A stretch of 64,000 nt of DNA from the NCBI GenBank assembly GCA_022601195.1, contig JAHZIX010000029.1, positions 248,001 to 312,000 of the forward strand, read 5' to 3'. The stretch is from Deltaproteobacteria bacterium (GTDB lineage Bacteria > Acidobacteriota > Thermoanaerobaculia > Multivoradales > JAHZIX01). Below the pieces are notes generated by a model that was not told the DNA's origin, searched no databases, and saw nothing but the letters and a program-made list of their open reading frames with translations. Made by a program: the position numbers and the translations under genes. This document shows positions 26,401 to 35,963 of the stretch, in pieces (within the stretch, counting starts at the first letter, position 1; the number at the start of each line of letters is the position of its first letter).

Positions 26401-27654
26401 TCAGCTCACGCGCTCGACCCGAGCCCCTAGAGCTTGCAATTTCAATTCCATCCCTTCATAGCCACGATCCAAATGGTAGATCCGCTGGACCACCGTCTCT
26501 CCCTGGGCGACTAGCCCGGCCAGCACCAGGCAAGCAGAAGCTCGCAGGTCTGTTGCCATGACGTGAGCCCCGGAGAGGGGGGCAGGGCCGCTGATACGGG
26601 CGTAGCTGGTGTCGATCTGAATATCCGCCCCCATGCGCATGAGCTCCGGAGCATGCTGAAAGCGGTTTTCGAAGACGGTTTCGCAGATGGTCGACTTTCC
26701 TTCCGCCTGGGTCATCAGCACCATATATTGAGCTTGCAGATCGGTGGGAAAGCCCGGGTGGGGGGAGGTGAGCAGGTCCCGAGGCTTGAGCGCGCCCGTT
26801 CGGGCCACTCGAATGCCTTGGGCGGTCTCGCTAACTTCAGCGCCGTTTTCGACCAGCTTTTCTAGTAAGGGTGCCAGATCGGCAGGATTGGCGCCTTCCA
26901 ATACGACATCCCCGCCGGTCAAGGCAGCGGCGGTCAAATAGGTCCCGCCTTCGATGCGATCAGCGATAATCGTGTGTCGAGCACTGCCTAAGCGATCCAC
27001 TCCCTGAATCTCGATGGTCTCGTTTCCGGCTCCTTCGATCTGTGCGCCCATGCTGCTGAGCAGCCTGGCGAGGTCGACCACTTCCGGTTCCCGGGCACAA
27101 TTTTCCAAAATCGTCGTGCCTTGGGCGAGGACAGCGGCCATGAGGACGTTCTCCGTTCCGGTAACCGTGGGCATGGCGAAGCGGAACCGGCTGCCGGTCA
27201 GGCGGCGACTCTGGACCTCCACATAGCCGTGCTCCAAGCGTACCTTTGCGCCGAGAGCTTCCAGGCCAGCGAGGTGTTGATCGATGGGGCGCACGCCGAT
27301 GGCGCAACCTCCGGGAAGGGAGACTCGGGCATGGCCTCGCCTTGCTAGCAGAGGTCCCAGCACCAGAACGCTGGCGCGCATGGTCTTGACCAGATCGTAG
27401 GGAGCCTCATCGAGGCTCGCTTCTCCAGCGGGAGCGAGCTCCAGGACGGAGCCATTTTGTTTGCTGCCGACACCGAGGTGCTCCAAGAGGCGCCTCAAGG
27501 TGCGGATGTCCCGGACCTGCGGCACCCGGTCCAAGTACAGAGGCTCGTCGGTCAACAGACTGGCTGCGAGGGCCGGTAGAGCAGCATTCTTGGCGCCGCT
27601 GGCCTGAACGGTACCTTTAAGGCGGTTGGGGCCGACGATGTGAAATCGGTCCAT
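26401..27654 (-). CDS. murA: UDP-N-acetylglucosamine 1-carboxyvinyltransferase
   Basis: The first committed step of peptidoglycan synthesis: transfer of enolpyruvate from PEP to UDP-GlcNAc. The 417-residue length is standard. Lys22 in ASGAKNAALPA and the fosfomycin-binding Cys117 in SLPGGCAIGVRPIDQHL are present, so the enzyme is of the Cys type (fosfomycin-sensitive by residue). The minus strand carries AGGAAAGG before the ATG. It follows prmC by 23 bases. Confidence 0.97.
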   Translation of the reverse strand: MDRFHIVGPNRLKGTVQASGAKNAALPALAASLLTDEPLYLDRVPQVRDIRTLRRLLEHLGVGSKQNGSVLELAPAGEASLDEAPYDLVKTMRASVLVLGPLLARRGHARVSLPGGCAIGVRPIDQHLAGLEALGAKVRLEHGYVEVQSRRLTGSRFRFAMPTVTGTENVLMAAVLAQGTTILENCAREPEVVDLARLLSSMGAQIEGAGNETIEIQGVDRLGSARHTIIADRIEGGTYLTAAALTGGDVVLEGANPADLAPLLEKLVENGAEVSETAQGIRVARTGALKPRDLLTSPHPGFPTDLQAQYMVLMTQAEGKSTICETVFENRFQHAPELMRMGADIQIDTSYARISGPAPLSGAHVMATDLRASACLVLAGLVAQGETVVQRIYHLDRGYEGMELKLQALGARVERVS

Positions 27655-27677
27655 GAGGGGAGTCCTTTCCTAGGGTG

Positions 27678-28526
27678 CTAAGGCACTCTTCGCAGGACGA
27701 GAGTGCGCGGAATTCCTGCGTAGTCTGAAATTTGGTCCGAAATACATAAGCCGAGGTCGGTGGCTCGGGTGCGAATTTCCTCTAACTGTCCGAATCCGAT
27801 CTCGATCATCAGGGCTGATTCGGGGGGCAGCTCTTTGGCTCTTTCCAGGAGGCGCTGGAAGAGAGCCAAGCCTCGATCTTGAGCGAATAGGGCGTCGGGA
27901 GGCTCGAACTCACGGATCTCCGGGGACAGCTGTTCTCGGTCTGCGGGGTCGATATAGGGTGGATTGCTGATGACCAAATCAAAAGCCCTTAAAGAGATCG
28001 CTTCGGTCAGGTCCCCTTGGACCAGCCGGACTCGACCACCGACTCCATGCTCATGCACGTTTCGCGCCGCGAGGGCGAGAGAGCTCAGAGAGAGATCTGA
28101 GGCGGTAATGCGAGCATTGGGCAGCTCCAAGGCGAGAGTAATCGCTAGACATCCGGAGCCGGTTCCCACATCCAGGATTCTCGAAGGAGGGTGGCCGGAA
28201 ACCTGGAGAGCCGCCTCGATGAGGTGTTCGGTTTCGGGGCGAGGAATCAACACTCGATCATCGACTCGAAAGCGCCGGCCGAAAAATTCTCGCCAGCCCA
28301 AGAGATAAGCAACGGGCTCTCCTTGAAGGCGGCGCTGGAGACGGTGGGAAAAGAGCTTGGCGCAGTCCTCTGGCACCTTCAGGTCACCGCGAGCGATCAA
28401 TTGGGCTTCTGACAGCCCTAGAAGGTCGCCCAGAAGAAGGTAGGCCTCCCGGGGGGGCGCTCCAAAAGGAGTAGCTGCAAGGTGGCTTCGCGCTGTGCGA
28501 AGCAAATCGTCAATGGTGTCGCCCAC
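27678..28526 (-). CDS. prmC: Peptide chain release factor N5-glutamine methyltransferase
   Basis: Methylates the Gln of the GGQ motif in release factors, including the PrfA encoded in this window. The 282-residue protein has the PrmC N-terminal helical domain (LLGLSEAQLIARGD), the YLLGWREFFGRRFRVDDRVLIPRPETE linker, the SAM motif ILDVGTGSGCLAITLA, and the catalytic NPPY in LVISNPPYIDP. It sits immediately upstream of murA. Its usual neighbour prfA is about 10 kb away on the same strand. Confidence 0.95.
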   Translation of the reverse strand: MGDTIDDLLRTARSHLAATPFGAPPREAYLLLGDLLGLSEAQLIARGDLKVPEDCAKLFSHRLQRRLQGEPVAYLLGWREFFGRRFRVDDRVLIPRPETEHLIEAALQVSGHPPSRILDVGTGSGCLAITLALELPNARITASDLSLSSLALAARNVHEHGVGGRVRLVQGDLTEAISLRAFDLVISNPPYIDPADREQLSPEIREFEPPDALFAQDRGLALFQRLLERAKELPPESALMIEIGFGQLEEIRTRATDLGLCISDQISDYAGIPRTLVLRRVP

Positions 28527-28560
28527 CGCCGGATTGTATGAGAACCGAGGCGGGATTGCT

Positions 28561-31500
28561 CTATTCGAGCACCACTTGGTGATCTCGCTGACCGGAAAGG
28601 TGGGTTACCCCACTCCAGGTCCTTCCGTCGGGAAGGGAAGCGGTGATGGTCCAGGTGCCCGAAGGGAGGCCGAATACCTGGCCGGCGCCAGCGAAGAGAA
28701 ACCACTCAGATAGGACCGTGCCGTCCAAAGATAGGCCTCGGTGTGGCACTTGGTCGCTCCCTAGAACAGTCACGACGGCGGTGGTAGAGCCCTCCGCAAG
28801 TTCTGGCACGGAGATGGCGAGGTTCGTCGCCAGTCGCAGCTGTACGTTCACCAAGGGACTGGGGATGGTCACGGGTAAGCGGACCGTGGCCTGCCCTTGT
28901 GCCGAGACCAGCATTTGGAAGGTTCCCGGCTGGGCCGTAGAGATGCTCACCCGACCTCCCTCGCGGGCTGGGTAGCTACCCGAGGAAACAACGCTGTCTC
29001 CGGGACCGAGCAGGGCTACCGAAACCTCTCGAGCTGGCCGGCCCCCCGGCAGAAAGACATCGAGAGTCAGGCCCTCGGCAGGGGAGAGGCGAACTTCGAC
29101 TCCCTCGACATCGGAATTACCTTGAATTTCGAAGGCTTGGTCATGGTTTGCATAGCCTTCCCGGCTAACTTGGAGTCGCCAAGCTCCCGCGGTGATCGAG
29201 TCGAGGCGAAACAGGCCTTCGGGGCTGGTGGTTACGGCGGCGCTGGGGCCAAAGCGGGAAAACAAGCCTGTGGATTCCGGCTGGAGCTTAACCAAGGCAC
29301 CGCCCAAAGGTTCAAAGGTGAGAGCGTCGATCACCTGACCGCTGACGTTAGAGGCAGACAGCTCGATCAAGAGTTCCTGGTCAGTGGAGACTTGAACCGT
29401 CTCTGAGTGTTGCAGGGATTGAGAGGCCGCCGTCACCCTGAGCTGGTAGGACCCTTCTTTGAGGCCGCTCAGTTCGAATCGGCCCTGGTAATCGGTGGTG
29501 GTAGCAGAGAAGTGGCCCCCGGGTCCCTGAAGGACAAAGACCTGGGCACCGTCGAGGGGAGCTTCGTTGACTAGAACGTGTCCCCGAAGGGTGAGCCCGT
29601 CTTCGAACTCCAGGTCGAGAGGAACCTCGGCGACTCCTGGGTCGAGGGTCACCGTGCCGGTTACAGCTTGCCCTTGATCTAGTCTGGCAATGACGGTCCA
29701 GGTGCCTGGGCTGAGATTCTCGAGGCGATATTTGCCTTCGAAATCCGGGTGATTTGATCCCGGAAAAGTCTGGCGTCGATTCTGCTGAAACGCCGATAGC
29801 TCGACTCTGGCCAGTTCATCGAAATCCAGGCCGAGAACTCGGCCGTAGATTGCGGCGCCGCGAGAGAGGCGGATCTCGATCCCTTCCACCGGACTACCGG
29901 CCATTTCTATCGGCATTTCCGTGCGACTCTGGGCGTAGTCTTCGTGGCTCGCCTCGATTTCGTAGCGCCCCGCTTGAACACTCTCGAAACGGTAGGAGCC
30001 ATCGGCCCCGCTACGAGTTGTCTTCCCTCCGAATAGGTGGTTGTTGGATTCGAGTTGGAGCTGCGCGTTGGCGATGCCGTCCCCTTGCTGGTCGGTGACT
30101 TGGCCGCTGATCGAAAAGCCCGGTTCGAAGATGATGTCGACCCTCTGCTCGCCGGGCTCTACGAGAATGGTCTTTCGTACCTGGCCATAGACTTCATGGA
30201 ATGCATCCAGAGTCTGCTCGAATCCGGACTCGAGTCCTTCTAGGCGGTAGTGCCCTTGGGAATCCGAGACGGCGGATTTGGCACCGCCAAGAATGTCTTG
30301 CCGGTGACTCTGTTTTGACAGTCGCAGGCTGGCCTGGGAGACCGGCTTGCCGTCCGGAGCCAGAATTCGCCCTTGAATCACAGCTCCTTTTTCGAGAATG
30401 AGGACAATGCCCTCCACCGTAGCCCCTTCCGCCACTTCGATAGTAGGGATTTTCGCGGTACGGTAACCGGTCCCGGATCCACTGAGGGAGTACTGGCCTG
30501 GCTTGACGTTTTCGAGGACGAACCGACCCTCCTCGCCAGAGTGGCTCATGGCGAGACGATCGAAGCGAGGACTGACACGGTTGCCGTAGACGATTCCCGA
30601 GGCCGAGTCCTGTAGCACGAGCCGTGCTCCGGTCACTGGTTCGCCGCTCTGATTCTCGACTCTGCCGGACACCGTTGAAGCAGGTTCCAGGACGACCACG
30701 AGAGGGTCTAGAGGGGGAACCTCGACTCCTGGAAGCTCTCTGGGCAGATACCCCTCTTTCCTCAGCTTCAAAAGGACCTTCGTCCCGGCTTGGAGATCTT
30801 CCAAGGCGAAGAAGCCGTCCGCGGCGCTTAGCACTTTGCTCGCTTCCACCGCCGCGGCGGAGGTGAAAGGTCCAAACTGGTCGGCGGAAGCCGTTTCGGC
30901 ATGGACGCTCGCTCCTTCCAGGGGCAGGCCTGCAGAGTCGGTGACCTGGCCTTCCAGAGCGGTACCGGCTTCCAAGTAGACAGTGCCCAGGTCGACCTCC
31001 TGATCCCCGCGAGGGAGCTCGATGCCCCGCACGAGGTTTGGAGCGAACCCCTCCGCAGTGACCAAGAGATTGTAAGTCCCGTGGATCAAGTGAAAGAACT
31101 CAAAGGTACCCTTGTCATCACTGGCTCCTTCTTCTGGAGTCCCTTCTCCCCTCCTGCGCTGGAGCCAACGCAACCGATTGTTAGCTGTTTTAGGTTTGCT
31201 TTTGAGCTGAATGAGAGCTCCCGGTACGGGATTGTCTTCGGAGTCCAGGATGAGGCCGAAAGCTCGAATTCCTTTCTCCAAGACAATGGAGGTGGGGGTC
31301 GGCTTGGCTCCTACCTTAACGGTGAAGACTTCCTTGTGATCGGGGGCGAAACCTGAAGCGGTGGTACGGAGGCCGTAGAGCTGTTCCGGAGAGAGGTTGG
31401 AGAGCTGAAATGAGCCAGCCTCATCGGTGACAGCCACATGGTTCCCTCGGTGGGTGGTGTCGGAGCGCCTCGCGGAGGGCTGCTGGATAGCGACGATTTC

Positions 31501-32721
31501 TGCCCTTGGGACAGGTTCCCCCTGAGAGTCCAGCACTCGCCCGAAGAGCCTTGTTGAAGGGGTTAGAGGAAGCTCCAACCCTGATCTAGCCTGCCCGCCT
31601 TCGCTCGGAGAGTAGCTCGGCAAGAAGCCAAGAGCCGCAAGGTAGAGGCCATCCTTTCGGGGGAACGGGCCCCCCGTCAAAGAGAAGGATCCATCTTTGG
31701 AAGTGGTGACGACTTTCGACGGGTCCCTGGGACGCCAGACCAGAGCTCCCGGTACCGAGCGTTGCTCCAATGAGTCGACCACTCGACCCGAGAAACGCTC
31801 CGCAGTAGGGAGAGTAAACGAGGCCACCTTTCGAGGTTCTTCGAAGGAAGGGAGGAGTTCCACTGCGGCGTTTCGGCCGTCGGCGGTGATCAGTCGTAGT
31901 TTCGAGGTTACGTCACTGGCCGCCACGAGAGTCAGACGGCCCAACTCGTCGGTGCGGGCCACCGGCCATCGCTCCCGACCGATTCTCACCAGTACCTCAC
32001 TGGCCGGCTGACCGTTGGTCTCGAGAATTTCAAGGGTGCGCGACGTTCCGTCACGGAGGCGAATGTTGCTCCCACATCGGTAGTTTTCCACCTTGGTTTC
32101 CAGGTGGGCTGGACTCCAGGCGGTGACGCTGATGTCTCCGGTTGGGGGCTTGTGCAAGGAGAACTGGCCGGATTCATCACTTTGAGCCCATTGGGACATC
32201 ACGGCGAAACCACTGCCTCGGTCGATACCCCAGCGGCGATGATCCGAGAGAGTGATCCAGGCTGTCGGGACCGGCCGGTTTTTGGAATCGACGACCTTGC
32301 CATGGCAGAGCTTCGACTCGACCAGCTGAACGGTTTTCAGGTCTTGGGTTTCCAAGACGGCCTTCGGTCGGAGAACCAAGGAGGGAGAGTCGGGTGCTCT
32401 CACCAACAAAGCCCAAACGCCCGCCTCCGGAGTTTGCACTTCGAATCGGCCTGAGGAGCCTGTGCGGGCGGTTGCCACGGGAGCTGGAGTGGCCTGTCCT
32501 TCCCACTCCATATCGGCTCGTTGGTAACTGCCGAGTACCTCCACCAGCTCCACTTGGATTTTGCTGAGGGCCTCTCCGTCGACATCCAAGATACGTCCGC
32601 GAAGCTGCGGGGCGGTTCCTCGAGCCGGGAGAGTGACGGCCCCAGCTACGAAGATGGCAACCAAGAAGAGACCATACCGTCGAGCGAGAGGGGTGAAATG
32701 CCGCTCGAAGATTCGCTTCAT
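28561..32721 (-). CDS. Giant secreted protein of carboxypeptidase-regulatory-like repeats
   Basis: 1386 residues with a signal peptide (YGLFLVAIFVAGAVTLPARG), then roughly a dozen beta-sandwich modules of about 90-100 residues with the CarboxypepD_reg pattern: 'G.V.D..G.P..GA.V.L......T..DG.F.L..L..G.Y.L...A.G'. Examples are RILDVDGEALSKIQVELVE near the start and GQVTDQQGDGIANAQLQLES in the middle. There is no catalytic, barrel or membrane domain. Such proteins probably act in the envelope or on the surface in binding or adhesion, but no function is established. The stop is 34 bases before the prmC start on the same strand. Confidence 0.85.
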   Translation of the reverse strand: MKRIFERHFTPLARRYGLFLVAIFVAGAVTLPARGTAPQLRGRILDVDGEALSKIQVELVEVLGSYQRADMEWEGQATPAPVATARTGSSGRFEVQTPEAGVWALLVRAPDSPSLVLRPKAVLETQDLKTVQLVESKLCHGKVVDSKNRPVPTAWITLSDHRRWGIDRGSGFAVMSQWAQSDESGQFSLHKPPTGDISVTAWSPAHLETKVENYRCGSNIRLRDGTSRTLEILETNGQPASEVLVRIGRERWPVARTDELGRLTLVAASDVTSKLRLITADGRNAAVELLPSFEEPRKVASFTLPTAERFSGRVVDSLEQRSVPGALVWRPRDPSKVVTTSKDGSFSLTGGPFPRKDGLYLAALGFLPSYSPSEGGQARSGLELPLTPSTRLFGRVLDSQGEPVPRAEIVAIQQPSARRSDTTHRGNHVAVTDEAGSFQLSNLSPEQLYGLRTTASGFAPDHKEVFTVKVGAKPTPTSIVLEKGIRAFGLILDSEDNPVPGALIQLKSKPKTANNRLRWLQRRRGEGTPEEGASDDKGTFEFFHLIHGTYNLLVTAEGFAPNLVRGIELPRGDQEVDLGTVYLEAGTALEGQVTDSAGLPLEGASVHAETASADQFGPFTSAAAVEASKVLSAADGFFALEDLQAGTKVLLKLRKEGYLPRELPGVEVPPLDPLVVVLEPASTVSGRVENQSGEPVTGARLVLQDSASGIVYGNRVSPRFDRLAMSHSGEEGRFVLENVKPGQYSLSGSGTGYRTAKIPTIEVAEGATVEGIVLILEKGAVIQGRILAPDGKPVSQASLRLSKQSHRQDILGGAKSAVSDSQGHYRLEGLESGFEQTLDAFHEVYGQVRKTILVEPGEQRVDIIFEPGFSISGQVTDQQGDGIANAQLQLESNNHLFGGKTTRSGADGSYRFESVQAGRYEIEASHEDYAQSRTEMPIEMAGSPVEGIEIRLSRGAAIYGRVLGLDFDELARVELSAFQQNRRQTFPGSNHPDFEGKYRLENLSPGTWTVIARLDQGQAVTGTVTLDPGVAEVPLDLEFEDGLTLRGHVLVNEAPLDGAQVFVLQGPGGHFSATTTDYQGRFELSGLKEGSYQLRVTAASQSLQHSETVQVSTDQELLIELSASNVSGQVIDALTFEPLGGALVKLQPESTGLFSRFGPSAAVTTSPEGLFRLDSITAGAWRLQVSREGYANHDQAFEIQGNSDVEGVEVRLSPAEGLTLDVFLPGGRPAREVSVALLGPGDSVVSSGSYPAREGGRVSISTAQPGTFQMLVSAQGQATVRLPVTIPSPLVNVQLRLATNLAISVPELAEGSTTAVVTVLGSDQVPHRGLSLDGTVLSEWFLFAGAGQVFGLPSGTWTITASLPDGRTWSGVTHLSGQRDHQVVLE

Positions 32722-32910
32722 GGTCCCTAACCTCCAATTCCAAACCGAAGAAAACGCAGCGGTTCCTGTCTATTGTTGCCGAATGGCAGTTGCAGAGGGA
32801 CAAGAAAGTCCGTTCACAGCCTTCGAGTATGACAACCTAACTAATAGAACAACCGACCAAGGGGGGGATTTCTTCCGGGGGGAACAGCTGGCTGGCTTCT
32901 GGGTTGAGTT

Positions 32911-34038
32911 CTACGCCAGAGCTTCCAAGGCTTGGAGGATCTCCTGACTCACCGTGGGATCGCCTTCCCGTCGCCTCTGTCCTTCGAGAGCCGTCTTGGC
33001 CTGTTCACCACCAATTTGGCCCAGAGCCCAGGCTGCGTGGCATCGCACGGAAGGCTCCACTTCTTCCTGAAGGGCATTGATCAACGGTTCGATATAGCGC
33101 TCTTCTCGGCGATTGCCCATGGCATTGGCGGCGTTTCGTTTGAGCCCGTCCAGGCGGGCTCGCTGCATGGCGTTGCCGATAAACGCTTCTCTATAGCCCT
33201 CGGCGTCAAGACTCAGCAGTCCAATAAGGTCCAGCCGTTGCCGGTGGGGTGGAAGCTTGAGATCCGGATGGGAAGCAGGAGGAGATTCTCGTATGTTCCA
33301 AGGACAAACTTCCTGGCAGATGTCACAGCCAAACACCCAATCTTTCTGACCGTGGCGGACTTCCTCAGGTAGAGCGCCGCGATGCTCGATACTCCAGTAG
33401 CTGATACACCTGCGGCTGTCCAAGCGGTAGGGTTCCCGGAGGGCGTCCGTCGGGCAGGCTTCGAGGCATCGGGTACAGCGGCCGCAAAGATCAGTCAAAG
33501 GCTCGTCCGGAGGTAGTTCCAAGGTCAGGAAGATCTCTCCCAAAAGGAACCAAGATCCCTGCCGGCTTAGCAGGCAGGTGTTTTTGCCCACAACCCCCAA
33601 GCCGGCCCTAGCGGCCAGTTCTCTTTCCAGGACAGGTCCGGTATCCACATAGTGCCGAGTTTCACAGCCCGGGAAGTCGCTACGGAGACTCTTCGAGAGC
33701 TTTTTCAGGCGTTTGCCCATGAGGTTGTGGTAATCGCGACCACGAGCGTACCGGGCGACCCGAGGCCACAGGTCTCCCTCGACTTCTCCTGCTTCTTCCA
33801 GTGGCCAGTATTGGAGAGCGACACAGAGGACCGAACGGGCTCCCGGTAAAACTTTCCGAGGCTCGAGTCTTTCCTCGGTGCGGTGGGCTAGATAGTCCAT
33901 CTCTGCATGGTCCCCTCGGCCCAGCCAACGGAGAAAGTCGGGTCCATGCTCCAGGGGCTCCAAGGATGAAACGCCAGCTCGGTCGAACCCTGCGGCCAAA
34001 GCTCGAGCTTTGAGCTCGCTGGCGAGGTCCAGACTCAT
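32911..34038 (-). CDS. queG: Epoxyqueuosine reductase QueG with C-terminal HEAT repeat
   Basis: The cobalamin- and Fe-S-dependent last step of queuosine synthesis in tRNA. The 375-residue protein has LCVALQYWPL and the RYARGRDYHNLMGKRL substrate/cobalamin region, RHYVDTGPVLERELAARAGLGVVGKNTCL, and two 4Fe-4S motifs (CGRCTRCLEACPTDAL and CDICQEVCPWN). It ends in a HEAT-like segment (RCHAAWALGQIGGEQAKTAL). The ATG overlaps the previous stop by four bases (ATGA), coupling it to the reductase gene. About 190 bases without a gene separate its stop from the giant repeat protein. Confidence 0.95.
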   Translation of the reverse strand: MSLDLASELKARALAAGFDRAGVSSLEPLEHGPDFLRWLGRGDHAEMDYLAHRTEERLEPRKVLPGARSVLCVALQYWPLEEAGEVEGDLWPRVARYARGRDYHNLMGKRLKKLSKSLRSDFPGCETRHYVDTGPVLERELAARAGLGVVGKNTCLLSRQGSWFLLGEIFLTLELPPDEPLTDLCGRCTRCLEACPTDALREPYRLDSRRCISYWSIEHRGALPEEVRHGQKDWVFGCDICQEVCPWNIRESPPASHPDLKLPPHRQRLDLIGLLSLDAEGYREAFIGNAMQRARLDGLKRNAANAMGNRREERYIEPLINALQEEVEPSVRCHAAWALGQIGGEQAKTALEGQRRREGDPTVSQEILQALEALA

Positions 34039-35099
34039 TCTTCATCAAGGAAGGGACCGACCCCTTCGATGCCGCTGATGAAATCGGAACCGAAAGCCAT
34101 AGCTGGAGTGAGAAAGCCAACCCTCTCTTCGCCGGATAGGACTCTCTCTAGGATCGCCACTGCGGTACGGGCTGTCAGGGTATAACCTTCCGGGGTCTCC
34201 AGCCGGGAGGTCACCGTTTGTCCGTTGGAATCCCGAGCCTCACCCCAAAGCAAGCTCTTGCCTTGTTTCCGTTGTTGCTCGTTGGGGCCGGCCGGCCGGC
34301 CCTTCGCCCGCCCTGCGACGAAGGCACGTACAGGAGCCGTCGCGAGGAGAGGGGCCAGATAGCGAGACAGCTTCAGGTAGAAGCGGCTGGAGCTCGGCAT
34401 GGCTGCGTAGACCTCGATATTGGGAATACCCGTGGAATGAAAGGCCGTTGCGACATCTCCCCAGGGAATCGTCACCGAGATGGATTGCCGTCCTGCCTGG
34501 AATTCGATAGTGCGACTCTTCCAAGCGGCGGGTACGGGAGTCAGCTTACCCTCTTGGCGAACCAGTCCTCCCCGGTGGAGATTCTCGGCCATGGTCCGAG
34601 CGGTGCCTCGTGATATGCGTGACATCGCTTTGAGGCCGAGAGCGAGGTGAGTGGCTGAAGGCAGTCTTTCCTTGAGGTGGAGGGCCAGGCAGTCGGTTGG
34701 AACAACGTCGAACCCGACTCCAGGGAGAATGAAGATGCCGGCCTCTGTGGCCTCTTGGTGGCGAGCGGCCAGGGATTCGAAGACAGAGGCTTCTCCTGAG
34801 ATATCTAGGTAGTGGGTTTGAGTAGCCAGGCAGGCGCGACTCATTTTTCCGTAGGTGTGCAAGAAGGGGCCGGCACAGTGGAGGACAGCTCGAAAAGGTG
34901 CCAGTTCTCCTTCGATGATGCGGGGGTCCTCGAGCTTGAAGACCCGTTTCTCCAAGCCGAGCTCCTGGGCCAGGCGGCCGAGCTTTTCGGGGTCACGGCC
35001 GCCCAAGACAGGCCGATGCCCTCTCTCCACCGCAAGGCGGGCAATGAGCTCTCCGGAATATCCGTAGGCTCCATAGATGAGGAATTTATCGTCGCTCAT
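34035..35099 (-). CDS. Saccharopine dehydrogenase-like NAD(P)-binding oxidoreductase
   Basis: 354 residues, starting with a Rossmann fold, KFLIYGAYGYSGELIARLAVERG, typical of the trans-acting enoyl reductase / saccharopine dehydrogenase-like group. Further matches are VLHCAGPFLHTYGKMSRACLATQTHYLDISGE and GVGFDVVPTDCLALHL. Some relatives reduce polyketide or lipid intermediates; the substrate here is unknown. The ATG at 35099 gives the canonical N-terminus; the frame runs further upstream but without similarity. Its stop overlaps the queG start (ATGA), and it is divergent from tag across 66 bases. Confidence 0.88.
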   Translation of the reverse strand: MSDDKFLIYGAYGYSGELIARLAVERGHRPVLGGRDPEKLGRLAQELGLEKRVFKLEDPRIIEGELAPFRAVLHCAGPFLHTYGKMSRACLATQTHYLDISGEASVFESLAARHQEATEAGIFILPGVGFDVVPTDCLALHLKERLPSATHLALGLKAMSRISRGTARTMAENLHRGGLVRQEGKLTPVPAAWKSRTIEFQAGRQSISVTIPWGDVATAFHSTGIPNIEVYAAMPSSSRFYLKLSRYLAPLLATAPVRAFVAGRAKGRPAGPNEQQRKQGKSLLWGEARDSNGQTVTSRLETPEGYTLTARTAVAILERVLSGEERVGFLTPAMAFGSDFISGIEGVGPFLDEE

Positions 35100-35165
35100 A
35101 TTCACTCCTAGAGGGCAGAAAACGCATGGGCGTTGGCGGCCAAAGCATATAGACTGTCTGGCGTC

Positions 35166-35741
35166 ATGGCGAACAAGAATATTCAGCGTTGTAGTTGGGT
35201 GGGAGAGGATCCCCTCTACCAGGACTATCACGATCTCGAGTGGGGAGTCCCGATTCACGATGACCGTAAGCTATTCGAGATGCTGACTCTCGAAGGTGCC
35301 CAGGCAGGGTTGAGTTGGCTGACAGTGCTCCGGAAGCGGGAGAACTATCGTCGTCTCTTCGAAGGGTTCGATCCTGCTGTCGTGGCTCGATTTTCGGACT
35401 CGAAGATTCAAACCCTGCTACAGGATCCTGGCATCATTCGAAATCGGCTAAAAGTCGAGTCTACGGTCTCCAACGCTCGCGAAGTATTGCGCGTCCAGGA
35501 GGAGTTTGGCAGCCTGGACGCCTATTTGTGGAGCTTTGTTGACGGCGTACCCCAGGTCAATGCTTGGTCCACCATGGCAGAGGTTCCCGCCTCCACTACG
35601 GCTTCCGGCATCTTGAGTAAAGCTCTCAAGAAGCGGGGGTTTCGTTTTGTCGGTACGACGATTTGCTACGCCTTCATGCAGGCAGTAGGAATGGTGAACG
35701 ACCATACCATCGACTGCTTTTGCTATCCGTCAGGAAGTTAG
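35166..35741 (+). CDS. tag: DNA-3-methyladenine glycosylase I
   Basis: A base-excision enzyme that removes 3-methyladenine from alkylated DNA. The 191-residue length is typical. It has the zinc-snap residues (Cys in IQRCSWVG, His in DYHDLEWG, and His and Cys in VNDHTIDCFCYP), the LTLEGAQAGLSWLTVLRKRENYRRLFEGFDP core and the FRFVGTTICYAFMQAVGMVNDH active-site region. The ATG at 35166 matches the family start; a start at 35133 would add a non-conserved extension. Confidence 0.95.
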   Translation: MANKNIQRCSWVGEDPLYQDYHDLEWGVPIHDDRKLFEMLTLEGAQAGLSWLTVLRKRENYRRLFEGFDPAVVARFSDSKIQTLLQDPGIIRNRLKVESTVSNAREVLRVQEEFGSLDAYLWSFVDGVPQVNAWSTMAEVPASTTASGILSKALKKRGFRFVGTTICYAFMQAVGMVNDHTIDCFCYPSGS

Positions 35742-35963
35742 CAATCCTGGTCACCGGTCTTCTAAGACTTAGGTCGTTCTAGCTGCACCTGTGAGGTGGA
35801 CCGTCCGGATTCCATCCACGCCGAATGGTCCATTTGATATTAGGGAGACGTAGATCTCCATGGGAGACCCTGGCACCTTCGGCAAGAACGAGAGGGTTCG
35901 AAGGGCTAGCTTGCCGAGTGAGGAGCTAGCCTTCTGGAAGCAAGACTCAGGACTGCCCGCAGC

